Positions 1 through 9,751 of a stretch of DNA of 11,410 nucleotides are shown in pieces (position 1 is the stretch's first letter; each line of letters opens with the position of its first letter). The DNA is from Lunasporangiospora selenospora (lineage: Eukaryota > Mortierellomycota > Mortierellomycetes > Mortierellales > Mortierellaceae). Made by a program: the position numbers and the translations under genes. Under the pieces are notes generated by a model. That model searched no databases, was not told the origin of the DNA, and was given only the letters and a program-made list of their open reading frames with translations. Location: assembly GCA_015680635.1 (NCBI GenBank), contig JAABOA010000804.1, forward strand, positions 1 to 11,410. Direction: 5' to 3'.

Positions 1-3
1 AGC

Positions 4-1334
4 CTAGTAATCTTCACTACGTATTTTGGGCCGAGGAGTTATTAAAGAAATTATGGTTCTTACGGGCGTGGTTAACATGACCATGTTCCATGCAGCCGTG
101 TAGTCAAGACCCTCTTGGACGCTGTGATCACGCGAATAGTTCAAAAGGTGCCTAGAATTTAAACAGAATAATGTTAAGTGTCAAAAATCAGCTTTCACAA
201 ATTGGAGCGAGTCGTGCAACGTGGCTCTCAATCTGACGATTAACTTACTTAGTACCAATTGCAGCCACAGGCGACTTTTCAGCAATCACCGTAGCGGTGG
301 CAATAGCTGCCTCAAGAACCTTGACCTGATCAGGAAGGATCTTGGAGATGTAGCCAAACTCAAGAGCCTCCTTGGCATCAAAGCTAGCCATGTGTTGATA
401 ATTCTGTGGTTAGTCACTGCAGCCATGTATCCAGACAAATACAGAGCACTAGTAAACTTTTCTGGTCATACTCGCGTCCGGTCAAGCAGAGTTCGCGAAC
501 CCAGCTAATGTTGCCGACGACCTTGGGTAGGCGCTGGAGTGTTCCAACATCTGCAGCCAATCCAATGTCAACCTCCTATTAAAGAGAACAAGTAAGGTAC
601 GAGTGAGCCATGTGTAATCCTTTCACACGTGATTGCAGGCAAAAGCGGACTCGAGAATACGAACCTTGACGGAGAAGTATGCGTCCTGAGAAGCATAGCG
701 GATGTCGCACGCGCTCGAGATATCGATACCACCTCCGATGCATGCACCGTGGATCGCAGCGACCACAGCCTTGTCACAAAGTTCGATGGCACTCAAGCTG
801 TCTTGAAGGGCCTAATGGGAGAACCGGCTCTGTATTAGGTCCAGAAGGTAGTTTATGATCAACAGAAGAAATGAGGAAAAAAGGCTCCGCATCCGTTTAA
901 AGTGATACCTTCAGGAATGGGCGGATCTTGAAGGCGGTGCGAGAGGCGTCATCCTCGACGATGGGAAGGTTGAGTGAGAACACTAACGGACCGCAATGGA
1001 TAGAGAAGCAAGAGTGTGTGCAATATTAGGTGAGTAACGATGCGCCCCCCACTATCGCATGTTGACCTCCGTACTACAAGAGCTCAGCTAGCCAGATCCA
1101 GACAAGTAGATCCTTTAACATACAATCGAGGCCGCTCGTAAAGCAGCGCCCGGAACCCGAAAGGACAATGGCACGGACGTCAGGGTCGTGTCGGAGTGTG
1201 TCAAAGACGGAACGGATATCCACCCACATGCCGGAATTGATCGCATTCATCTTCTTTGGTCTGTTAAGCTCAACATGAGCAACGAATGGAGCAGGGAAGG
1301 TGACTTTGACAGTTTCGAAGTTGTAGTTAGACAT
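4..1334 (-). CDS. ECH1: Delta3,5-delta2,4-dienoyl-CoA isomerase (ECH1/Dci1-like), 3' end uncertain
   Basis: Crotonase-fold enzyme that isomerises 3,5-dienoyl-CoA to 2,4-dienoyl-CoA in beta-oxidation of unsaturated fatty acids, in peroxisomes or mitochondria. Exons, read on the minus strand with matching phases: 1334-1124, 982-909, 811-665, 575-472, 383-249 and 151-64, giving 253 codons. The oxyanion-hole segment FTSGLD is at residues 65-70 and HGACIGGGID at 116-125. The acids that define the dienoyl isomerase branch (rat ECH1 Asp176, Glu196, Asp204) are present as D125, E145 and D153, the last two within KEVDIGLAADVGTLQ; this separates it from ordinary enoyl-CoA hydratases. The start at 1334 is preferred because the longer in-frame starts lie upstream of, or on, the TATA box at 1475-1482. 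Exon 6 ends at a good donor (GTAAGA, 63-58). Reading through it instead gives an 18-residue tail ending at a TAG at 6-4 that does not resemble the family. The last exon, where a peroxisomal C-terminal signal would sit, is therefore probably outside the window. Confidence 0.88.
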
Positions 1335-1474
1335 GGTGGAGATTGAAGGGGGTGGAGCTTGGGGATGAGCAGATGCAAGGACAAGCGCGATCAGTCGATC
1401 GAGCGGGAATGAAAGAGGGTGAGAGAAAGGTATTAGTGGAACAGAGAGAAAAGCTGGAATAGGATTGTGGAGCA

Positions 1475-1482
1475 TATTTATA
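1475..1482 (-). promoter_or_regulatory. TATA box of the dienoyl-CoA isomerase gene
   Basis: TATAAATA on the minus strand, about 140 bases upstream of the chosen ATG at 1334. It is the only strong TATA-like element in the divergent intergenic region. Its position argues against the upstream in-frame ATG at 1475-1473, which overlaps it. The assignment rests on motif and position only. Confidence 0.5.
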
Positions 1483-1754
1483 TGCCCACTAACGGGATTC
1501 CGTCCCCCGGCTGGACAAAGCGGCCCGCGTGAAAGCAAAAAAGTGCGATCGGACAGCAGAAGGGATCGCTGTTGATAGGCTGCCAGCAATGTTGGCCATC
1601 CGGCTGAGTTCTGGACCCCAGATTGTCCTTCCTGACCAACTTCAGGAAAGCATCCACCCTCCAGTCCTTTATCAGTTACCAGCCGGAAGCATCCTCCCCG
1701 TCACTTTAAAGCTCATGTGACGTTCCTCCGGCTATGATCGGCCGTGCCCTGGTT

Positions 1755-1769
1755 ATTGGCCTTGCCAAT
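1755..1769. promoter_or_regulatory. Facing pair of CCAAT boxes (ATTGGC-3-GCCAAT)
   Basis: A perfect six-base inverted repeat, ATTGGC then CTT then GCCAAT, places one CCAAT box on each strand. It lies about 230 bases before the Skp1 ATG and about 420 before the isomerase ATG. CCAAT is the binding core of the fungal Hap/NF-Y complex. Use by both genes is inference. Confidence 0.4.
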
Positions 1770-1995
1770 GTTGTGACTGTTCAAAGTACCATGGATCCTC
1801 CAGAGTCCAAAGTCCAAATGTGCTCCAAAGTTCCTTAGGCCCCTTGAGAACGATCTTCGCCCCCTTCGTTCTTCCAAGTTCCCTTGCCACATCCTCTGCC
1901 TCATCTTACATTCTCTCCAGTTACGTTGATACCCTTTCATTCTTTTTCTTTTTTCTTTTTTCTTATTACATCGGATAGTAATAATAGCCTTTACC

Positions 1996-3170
<1,175 letters not shown>

Positions 3171-3463
3171 AACTGTGTATTGCTGAACAAGATGATCGTT
3201 TTATATCATGCTAACCAAGGACTGGTGCTTGGAAATTTTTGTAATGCCTTCTAGAACTGGGTTGACGAGAACTAGCGACCACTTATTTGCCTGTCAAAAA
3301 AAAAAATGCTCAAGCTGAACATTTCGTCCGCATTACGCCTGTCCCTACAACAACGAGCTACCCTCCTACCCAAAACCCTCATCGTGGTTGATCAGAGTCA
3401 TTAATCAAGGAGTGCAGGATCAGGAAATATGGGGCACAGAGGCCGCCCCTTCATCCCTTCTCG

Positions 3464-3491
3464 TTCTCTCTCTTTCTCTCTCTTTCTCTCT
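3464..3491. repeat. CT/TTTC microsatellite
   Basis: Three runs of TCTCTC are separated by TTT, forming a pure pyrimidine tract of about 28 bases on the plus strand in the convergent intergenic region. Confidence 0.8.
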
Positions 3492-3572
3492 GATAGCTGC
3501 TGTATGCTTAATATCTAAAGACTCCAAAAGACGTGTGGACTATTAAACCAGAGCAAGAAAAAAACCCCGTGC

Positions 3573-3578
3573 TTTATT
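3573..3578 (-). terminator. Polyadenylation signal AATAAA downstream of the pICln terminal exon
   Basis: AATAAA on the minus strand, five bases past the TAA at 3586-3584 that ends the candidate last exon. Its position supports the idea that this exon belongs, or once belonged, to the pICln transcript. Fungal signals are loose, so function is inferred. Confidence 0.45.
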
Positions 3579-3583
3579 ATTAC

Positions 3584-3727
3584 TTATGCAGTGTCCGACT
3601 TGGGCGGGTCATCGTTAGGGCCTGTACTGCTTTCGGACTCGTCTGCATCTGCAAATGCCTCAGATGTAGCCTGGTCCAATAGGCCTTTTGGATCTTGGAT
3701 GATGCTCTCCATTCTTGCGAGGACAGC
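3584..3727 (-). other. Candidate terminal exon of pICln (stranded or alternatively spliced)
   Basis: After an acceptor TAG (3729-3728), minus-strand bases 3727-3584 encode an open segment beginning AVLARMESIIQDPKGLLDQ, then an acidic Ser-rich tail, and a TAA with AATAAA directly after. The composition (helical, then acidic) is protein-like and fits pICln. Joining at 3727 needs a phase-0 donor, which the upstream exon lacks because it hits TGA at 4021-4019. A different pair, a weak donor AG|GTCAAA (exon end 4044) with acceptor GCAAG (exon start 3713), is in phase and would give EAQEAR joined to MESIIQDPKG. RNA evidence is needed to choose. Confidence 0.5.
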
Positions 3728-4018
3728 CTATTACCATTCCAGTAGACGGAGTATGAGATGTCCATATAAATAAATCAAGACAGGAAGGGAGCGCATCCAT
3801 AGATATTTCCCTGGCTTCTATGCTTCAAAATGAAAGATAGAGTCGTAAAAAAAGTTGCATTTCTGGGTGGATTTGGTTTTGACGTCGGTGCGAGTATCAT
3901 TTTTCTTCCAGGATTTAATAGCATTTTGAGTAATGGATTTCGAATATCTCAATCCTCTTTTTCTTGGCTCAGAACAGTCGGCCAGTCGTATGCACCAAGT
4001 AGTCGCCTTCCTTTATAC

Positions 4019-5210
4019 TCAGTAAGCTCTCCACATCTTTGACCTAGCCTCTTGTGCCTCTTCTTCCGAGTACTGTCGGTACTGATCCTGCTGTAGCGGC
4101 TGAGCCCCTTCCTGGAGTTGTTCTTCATCTTCAGCATCGCCTTCCTGCCGGCCCCTCTTCCCCAAAGGATTTTGTCCGCTCGAGGACTCCTTATTCTCAA
4201 GGTTCAGTTGCCACCGGTTAACCATTACCTGGCCCTCTTGACTCAACTCAAACTTGGCGTCAGTCTCTTGATTGCCTGTATACCACTCTCCATTCTCGAG
4301 ATCTATCATGGGCATAGTCTCTACTCCCGTGGTTTCTGTCGCCTCATCCACACTAGTGTCATCCTGACCGTCTTGGTGGGCAGAGTATCCGATGGCGGTA
4401 GCACTGGTGGAAAAAGGAATGCCATCCATGTCCTCGTAATCTCCTTGATCCATATCATAGTCATCCTCAGCGTCTTCGTCCTGGTGAAGCGAGGCGCAGT
4501 ACGACAGGTGTTCATAAATCGTGTCCACTATTACATAAAAATCGTCAAAATAGAAGATCTGCGGATTAGAAGACCCCTTTATCCACCATATTCACTCTAA
4601 CCCCGTTCGTCAATAAACAACGGTACCGTTTACTCATGACAACAGAGATAAATCAAGAGTAAAGAGAAAAGAAAGAAAACTTACGACTCGAGACATCTGC
4701 AGGCGCAAAGCTCAGTTCCAGAATATCATCTTCGTCCTCATCCTCGTCCTCAGCTCCGTCAGTGTGACCATTGGCACCATTGGATGCTGAGGCTGACTCC
4801 AAGGTTCCTTCCAGCTGGCAGTAGATATTAGGACCGACAAGAGACTCGCGTGCGATCGCATGAATGATAATGGATGGGTACGAGATCGAGAATCCAGTGT
4901 TGTTTGAGGCCTCTGAGAAAAAGTACAGACATCTTGTAAAATGAATGGATAGGGTCAGAAGAAAAAAAGAAGTGGTTTGAGATGATTAGGAAGAGAAGGA
5001 GCCTCTTGTCGTTATCGCCTTGTCCGAGTTATTTAGAAAGACGATGAATAGGCGAGAGCGAGATCACACTTACTCGTCCGTAATGTAGAGTGTTCCAGGA
5101 TGCTGGATCAGCCTCGAGACGGGCGTGACATGGAGCGTGACATTAGGCTGAGTATGGCGGATAAGTGTCTCGGAGGACAATGGCGCCTGATGGATGATGG
5201 TAATAGTCAT
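4019..5210 (-). CDS. icln: pICln, methylosome subunit and Sm-protein assembly chaperone
   Basis: pICln binds Sm proteins and, with the PRMT5 methylosome, delivers them for snRNP assembly. Exons, minus strand: 5210-5074, 4932-4685 and 4527-4019. The phases match and give 297 residues (human about 237). The N-terminal PH-like fold is recognisable: HPGTLYITDE at the end of exon 1 continues across the junction into ECLYFF, then GFSISYPSIIIHAIARES, the usual family pattern of GTLYI, a short strand, GFS, YP, and HA(I/L)(S/A)R. An acidic loop EDEDEDEDD (107-115) precedes ILELSFAP. The segment TIYEHLSYCASLHQDED (131 on) and the acidic stretch after it match the family's conserved helix and acidic box. 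The start at 5210 is the first ATG giving only the domain; an in-frame upstream ATG at 5282 would add 24 poor residues. Translation stops at 4021-4019, just where a splice donor seems expected (see the downstream exon and findings). Confidence 0.85.
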
Positions 5211-5447
5211 GATGATATAGTGTCGATGCCTGCAAATGCCAGAGTGGAATGAGCGAAGGTCAAGGGAATAAAGCAGCCTCAAGCAGGTCCCTCTGCAAGA
5301 AAAAAAATTTTGAGGGGCGCTAACCCAAGATCGGACTCAATTCCCTCCCCTACTCCCCCGCGCTCCTATGGCGACGCAGGGGTCTATATTCTAGAAGCCT
5401 ATGGCAGCACCCACTCTACTGTGGACAAAGCGCCCCACTTGCTTCCT

Positions 5448-5455
5448 CTTTATAT
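5448..5455 (-). promoter_or_regulatory. Possible TATA box of pICln
   Basis: ATATAAAG on the minus strand, about 240 bases upstream of the pICln ATG. The spacing is long for a fungal leader unless the leader is long or spliced. The call rests on motif and position only. Confidence 0.3.
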
Positions 5456-5520
5456 CTCATCAAAATCTCTTTTAATATCAAAGGTCACTGAATCACAGAA
5501 CAAAAAACTGCATGCATACT

Positions 5521-5526
5521 TTTATT
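5521..5526 (-). terminator. Polyadenylation signal AATAAA of the acyltransferase gene
   Basis: AATAAA on the minus strand about 58 bases beyond the TGA at 5586-5584, a typical 3' UTR distance. Confidence 0.5.
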
Positions 5527-5583
5527 TTTCTTTCATTCATTCTTTCCTTCCCCTCTCCCCTTCTCGCCTGGTCTTTGCTACTT

Positions 5584-8544
5584 TCAGACAACCTCCCAGT
5601 CGTCCACAAGACCTTCCATAAACCCTCGGTGAACTTCTGCAAAGTCCTGAAGATGCTCACCTTCGAGTCCCAAGTATACATCGACTCCATAGTTACCCGG
5701 CGCTCCCTGTTTTCCTGGGGTCGGCGGACTACTACCACCAGCATTCCCACCATTGCTACTACTAATGCCACTTCCGCTACCACCGCCGACACTGCTGCTT
5801 CCACCACCGCCACCCTCTCCAACTCCACTTCCATCAACACCAGATACTGGGCTTAATCCAAGCCCACGACGGCCCTGGCGAGTCGGCTCACTATCCATAA
5901 TCACACACATACCCTCACCTCCTCCAAAACCGCCACACCCTATCCGGACCTTGATCGGAGCGCCCTGTCCAAAGTCTAGGTTATACATGTCCAATTTACG
6001 GAACGACCAAACCATAAAATCATGTCCAAACGGGTTGCTAGTTTCGGCTTCGATCAAATGCGGAGTCTCTTGTCGTTGAATCCATGCAATTGCTGAATTG
6101 ATCAACTCGGGTGTCTGTAGGATGAGCTCGTCCCTGATCAGGCGCGAGGGCAATGAAAGTGGCGTTGTGAGTAACGAATGAACCGGCATCTGAACATGAA
6201 CAGATCTAGATAATTTTAACCGACAACATCGTGTTAGTCAAGAACAGAGCCATACATTAGAAAGAAAGAAAGAAAGATGAATTGCCCATAAAAGCAACTT
6301 ACAGGTGAGCATTGCCCAAGAAACCATCTGGAACTGGTGGGTTGACTCGTTTCCGGATATCCATCACAAGGCCACACATCAGCTTACAATCCGGCTCCAT
6401 CCGTCGAGAGATGGTCGTCAGCTTCCAAAGATAGGCAATCAACGCATCTCCAGTCGAGACCCACTTGTCGCTAATCTCCTTATCATCGGCTGCACACGCT
6501 GCTGCTGCAATGTTTTGCTCAGATGCCAGCTTTTTGATCCGCTCAAGTTGCTGAGGCGTGAAGTGGAACAAATGTAGATTAAGTCGGTCCCTCGTTGGGC
6601 CTTTTCCGCGACCCCCATTGCTCCAACCTCGCCCCTCTTCTCCTTCATCCGAATCGCCGCTACCATCCACTTCAGAATCGTCCTGCTCTGGCCTTCGACG
6701 GGGATGCCGATGGTTGGGCAAACTAGCTCGGCGATTCTGTTTCGTTTCCTGATCATGAACTACATATCCCTCAGGCACTGATGCGAAATCGACGGATGGT
6801 TCGAGATCAGGCACTCCCTCTGTGGTGCCAACAATGGTCTGCAGAATAGTCTGCCCCCTTTGGGGTCCTGCATCTTCCTTGGGGTTCAATCCACCAATCC
6901 GTTTCTCTGCATGCTCGGCCAATCTGTCCCCATCAGGACCAGGGGACTGGGGCTATTGCTACTGCTGGAGGCGGCCTTGGCGTTGATGAGGCTGTCATGG
7001 CTATCTCTTTTGATTTCAGATTCCCGACTGCCATACGACTCACTCCTGCTGTCTCCTTCTCCCTCGACTCTTGTTTGCAGGGCGTGCTCTGTCGGATGGA
7101 CACTTGCATTGCTCTCGTCATCTCTGCCATCTTCGTCAATTCGTTCTTCGCCAAGGCACTCACTATCCTCGCTCTCCGACGATGAATTGGATACGGCGCA
7201 AAGACCTGTATCCAACCCATTTCTCGGTCGATTGTCGAAAAAGGCGGGTGGTGGTGGTGAATTGTTGACTCGCTGATGTCGATAGACTCCTGTTCCTCCT
7301 GTGGGAGCACCAGCAGTAGTAGCGGCGGCGGCGGCATTGGGGGATGGGGTTCCTGCGGCTCCTGACCCTGCTCCTGATCCAGGCCCAACTTCATGACCAT
7401 GTTTCTCAATCAATGCCCGATCCAAGATTGGATAGGGCGAAAAATCTTGGCCCTGTGTGATTTTGGACCACGCAGTCATAAACGATACCAACGAGGTTGC
7501 ATCCATCACGCACGAGTCCACAGCCACACTCATAATCAACGACGGTGGGCAGGAATACATCTGGTCCATCGGAAAGGGTGATGAGTCGCCATCGCGACGA
7601 TAATAACTGCTGGTATACGTTAATTGAATCGCCATGATGGGTGGATCCCGCAACGTCGCCGGGTAGAGTCCAAGTGGGAAGAGATGCGGCGGCAGGACAG
7701 AATCCTGGAACTCGCCTTCACGGATCTGCTGCATGGTCGCCGTCGTATCTGCCACTGCAAAGAGCACACCCCTGTCATTGCACTCGATGAATGGTCGGTC
7801 TAATTTCGGGGCACCGTTGGAACTACTGCTGTTGGTCGTCTGCTCTGTCTCGGGTACATCACTGGCCGGGTGGTGCTCAGGGCGAAAGTCGGTCGTGATC
7901 CTTCCAGCAAGTGGGAAAAAGTCGGAAAGAACAAGCGCCAGCGAAGCCTGCAGAAGCATCGGGTCCATAAGCTCGGTCTCGTGGTACTGGAAGTGCTTGT
8001 AGGTATTGGAACCATGCGACCGACGGGAGGCTGTTTTCTTGGATTGATCCTGAGTCGAGGGAGCCTTGGCCTTGGCAGTCGCACTGGTGGGTGAGGCTGA
8101 AGAAGAAAAAGAAGGATACGAGGACGAGGCAGGAGAGGAGCTCCCAACATGGCCATTGTGGTGCGGATCCTGTTGTTGCTGTTGCTCTGACAAGGGGACG
8201 AGGCTAGGCCGCGCCTCAAAAAAGTACAAGAGTCGGGTATAGATGCGGGGTTTGGCAAGATCGAGGCTCGAGAGCTCGACCCGAGGAAAACGCATTCCAG
8301 GAGCGGGCGATCCTTCTATAAGACTGGCAGTAGATGTGAGGTCACTCTGGTCCAAGGACAGAGCCGAGGCAGAAGACGTGATTGAGGCATTACTTTCCGA
8401 TAGTTGCTCTAGCTCTGTTGGGGTGATGGGCTGGACCAACTGACGGTAGCGTAGCCTTGTCACTGGCCCTGAACAAGGAGACGAGAGGGAAGGGGATATG
8501 GATGGGTACGCCCTCCGGCGAGAGCTAGTGGCCGCAGCGGGCAT
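5584..8544 (-). CDS. Large BAHD-type acyltransferase (transferase family) with altered HxxxD motif
   Basis: Resembles CoA-dependent acyltransferases of the plant BAHD and fungal trichothecene acetyltransferase type; the substrate is unknown. Exons, minus strand: 8544-6963, 6906-6303 and 6205-5584, giving 935 residues where the family usually has about 450-500. The N-terminal half shows a LSSLDLAKPRIYTRLLYFF strand (about 90-110) and SLALVLSDFFPLAGRI (to 216). The catalytic HxxxD place reads S344-C-V-M-D348 in AVDSCVMDATSLVSFMTAW. The second half has HFTPQQLERIKKLA, WVSTGDALIAYLWKL (676-690), FLGNAHL, the structural DFGWG motif as DFGQG (806-810), and VDVYLGLEGEHLQDF near the end. The excess length comes from a Ser/Pro/Ala-rich N-terminus with a Gln run, an insert of about 260 residues (roughly 380-640) that is Ala/Gly-rich, then acidic and Ser-rich, and a Gly/Ser loop (about 850-900). 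Intron 1 is only 56 nt and intron 2 has a clear GTAAGT donor. The start at 8544 has a purine at -3; the frame stays open upstream to 9108. Without the His, catalysis is doubtful. Confidence 0.82.
6260..6277. repeat. AAAG tetranucleotide repeat in an intron
   Basis: About four copies of GAAA lie inside intron 2 of the acyltransferase. On the coding strand this is a TTTC-rich tract. A like TTTC run lies at 2559-2579 in Skp1 intron 2. Confidence 0.7.
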
Positions 8545-9108
8545 GACGAATGAGGATGAGGATGAGAATGGCGATGAAGGGACAAAGGAAAGACAACTGA
8601 GAAATGAGGATGAAATGGAATGGGCGGATCTCTTGCGATCGGGCGTAGCGGCGAGAGGCTCTGGGCTCTGGAGAGTTGGCTGGCTCTTCTGAAATAAATG
8701 ATTCGAAGATGGGTCGACGGGCTGCTCTATCGTTGAATTGTCGCCTGCCTGTGTGGCGATGGTAAAGGAAGAAGGGAGTAAATGTGTGTGTAAGAGAGAG
8801 AGGGAGAAGGAGGAAAGAGAAGGAGAGTGGGAGAAAGAGAGAGAGTAAGAGAAGAGAGTGAGTGAGAGGATAGAACAATGGGTGTGAAAAGAGAGAACAA
8901 AGAAAGAGAAGGAGAGAACGAAAGGATGAATGAATGAATGAATGAATGAAATGGGACGATGGGAAGAATGCAGATGCAATAACACCATCCCAGATGGAGT
9001 CCTCTGTGTGTTATCCGTCTGTCTGGTGGGTGCGTGTCCCAGCATTCGGCGAAAAGGAGAGTGCCCGTCCAGTGCGCGGGGGTGTGCCGCGTGCCAAGTC
9101 AAAATCAT
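8545..9108 (-). promoter_or_regulatory. Pyrimidine-rich 5' leader of the acyltransferase gene
   Basis: On the minus strand this stretch is dominated by CT, CTT and TTC runs (especially 8781-8925), typical of fungal core promoters and leaders. It is open in the same frame as the acyltransferase from an ATG at 9108. The 188 codons would be mostly Ser, Phe, Leu and His with no recognisable domain, so I treat it as leader rather than coding. Confidence 0.5.
8926..8950. repeat. ATGA tetranucleotide microsatellite
   Basis: About six uninterrupted copies of ATGA on the plus strand (TTCA on the coding strand of the acyltransferase leader). It is a plausible length-polymorphic locus. Confidence 0.85.
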
Positions 9109-9751
9109 TTTCTCTCTCCCTCGCTCACTCTCTTTGTCTTGTACCCAACCACTACATTCGTTCGACTCACTGGTCGCCCGCCATGCCCTTCACCTTTCTC
9201 TTGCCAATGAGCACTGCCTTTGGTAGCTGTCGCTTACTTGTCTCGGTCCGTCAGTCCATAAGATAAAGAAAAAAATGTGTGCAAAAGGGTGGGAAGGGGG
9301 AAGAGCAAGCCCCTTCCAGTCAGTCTTTCTTGTCGAAGCTAAAACCATGTGCCCACCACCGACCCACAGCTTTTCGAGGACAGAATAAGCCAAGGGTGTC
9401 TCCAGTTCTCTCCCTCTGCCCCGACCCCTTCCATGCGTCCACCACTGCCTCTGTAATCCATTATCCAAAGACCTTTTTGCCTCACCTGGTCTCTCATGTG
9501 CCTTTGGAGGCATTCTTTCCCTTATTTTCCCCAGCCTACTATCGAAAGACCATCCTCCTACGTTCATGCCATAACAGGGCAAGCAGTATGTCAAGGAGAT
9601 GACTGAGCGTTCACTTTTTTTAAAAAAAAAAAATAGCAGAAAAGATGTAATGTACAAAGAGAATGGTTAGGATGGGTCAGGATGAAATAGAAATAGGAGG
9701 TGACTAAAAAACGCCCCAGTGACACTTTTAGGTGACTCGGTCAATCTCCTT
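9109..9751. promoter_or_regulatory. Acyltransferase upstream region and 3' flank of the WD40 gene
   Basis: About 640 bases lie between the long open leader of the acyltransferase and the WD40 stop at 9754-9752. It contains TC-rich blocks (9108-9140) and a T7/A12 junction at 9614-9632. The minus-strand open frame 9657-9190 has no recognisable domain and is cut from such simple tracts. No clear TATA box or AATAAA was found. Confidence 0.45.

Larger units (their letters stand above)
1335..1995. promoter_or_regulatory. Divergent intergenic region between the isomerase and Skp1 genes
   Basis: About 660 bases separate two start codons that face away from each other. The isomerase side holds the TATA box at 1475-1482. 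The centre holds two inverted CCAAT boxes at 1755-1769. The Skp1 side is a pyrimidine-rich leader (about 1850-1970) with TTCTTTTT-type runs and no clear TATA box, as expected of a housekeeping gene. The open frames here have low-complexity or atypical composition and no recognisable domain, so I see no further gene. Confidence 0.55.
3171..3583. other. Convergent intergenic region between Skp1 and pICln
   Basis: This stretch holds the 3' flank of Skp1 and the downstream flank of pICln. I see no gene. There is an A-run at about 3297-3306 and a CT-rich microsatellite at 3464-3491. No canonical AATAAA follows Skp1 on the plus strand. The minus-strand AATAAA at 3573-3578 belongs to the pICln side. 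Confidence 0.6.
5211..5583. other. pICln 5' flank and acyltransferase 3' UTR
   Basis: The two minus-strand genes run head to tail here. The right part is the acyltransferase 3' UTR with AATAAA at 5521-5526. The left part is the pICln leader, with the possible TATA box at 5448-5455. The plus-strand open frame starting near 5310 has no recognisable domain and runs antisense into the acyltransferase, so I do not call it. Confidence 0.5.

Noticed and set aside
221-838. Plus-strand open frames at 221-508 and 629-838
   Set aside because: Both are antisense to isomerase exons whose protein is clearly recognisable.
1494-1527. CGG/CCG triplets considered as an oleate-response element (CGG-N15-18-CCG) for the isomerase
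   Set aside because: The spacings found were 10 and 14 bases, outside the known range.
1335-1589. Upstream in-frame extension of the isomerase with possible targeting-peptide character
   Set aside because: The upstream ATG at 1475-1473 overlaps the TATA box and the one at 1589 lies before it, so the mRNA should start downstream of both.
3464-3491. Pyrimidine tract considered as a transposon or telomere-like end
   Set aside because: It is a simple CT microsatellite with no inverted repeats or coding remnant nearby.
4118-4600. Plus-strand open frame of 160 codons with hydrophobic stretches resembling membrane segments
   Set aside because: It is antisense to the acidic part of pICln. Asp/Glu-rich coding read backwards gives Val/Ile/Leu-rich pseudo-membrane sequence.
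5753-6079. Plus-strand Pro-rich open frame
   Set aside because: It is the antisense of the Gly/Ser-rich acyltransferase loop.
6860-7276. Plus-strand open frame of 138 codons, Leu/Ser-rich
   Set aside because: It is antisense to the acyltransferase insert and has no domain or intron logic.
9190-9657. Minus-strand open frame of 155 codons
   Set aside because: It lies in the promoter-like stretch between two genes, starts in a T/A-run, and has no recognisable domain.
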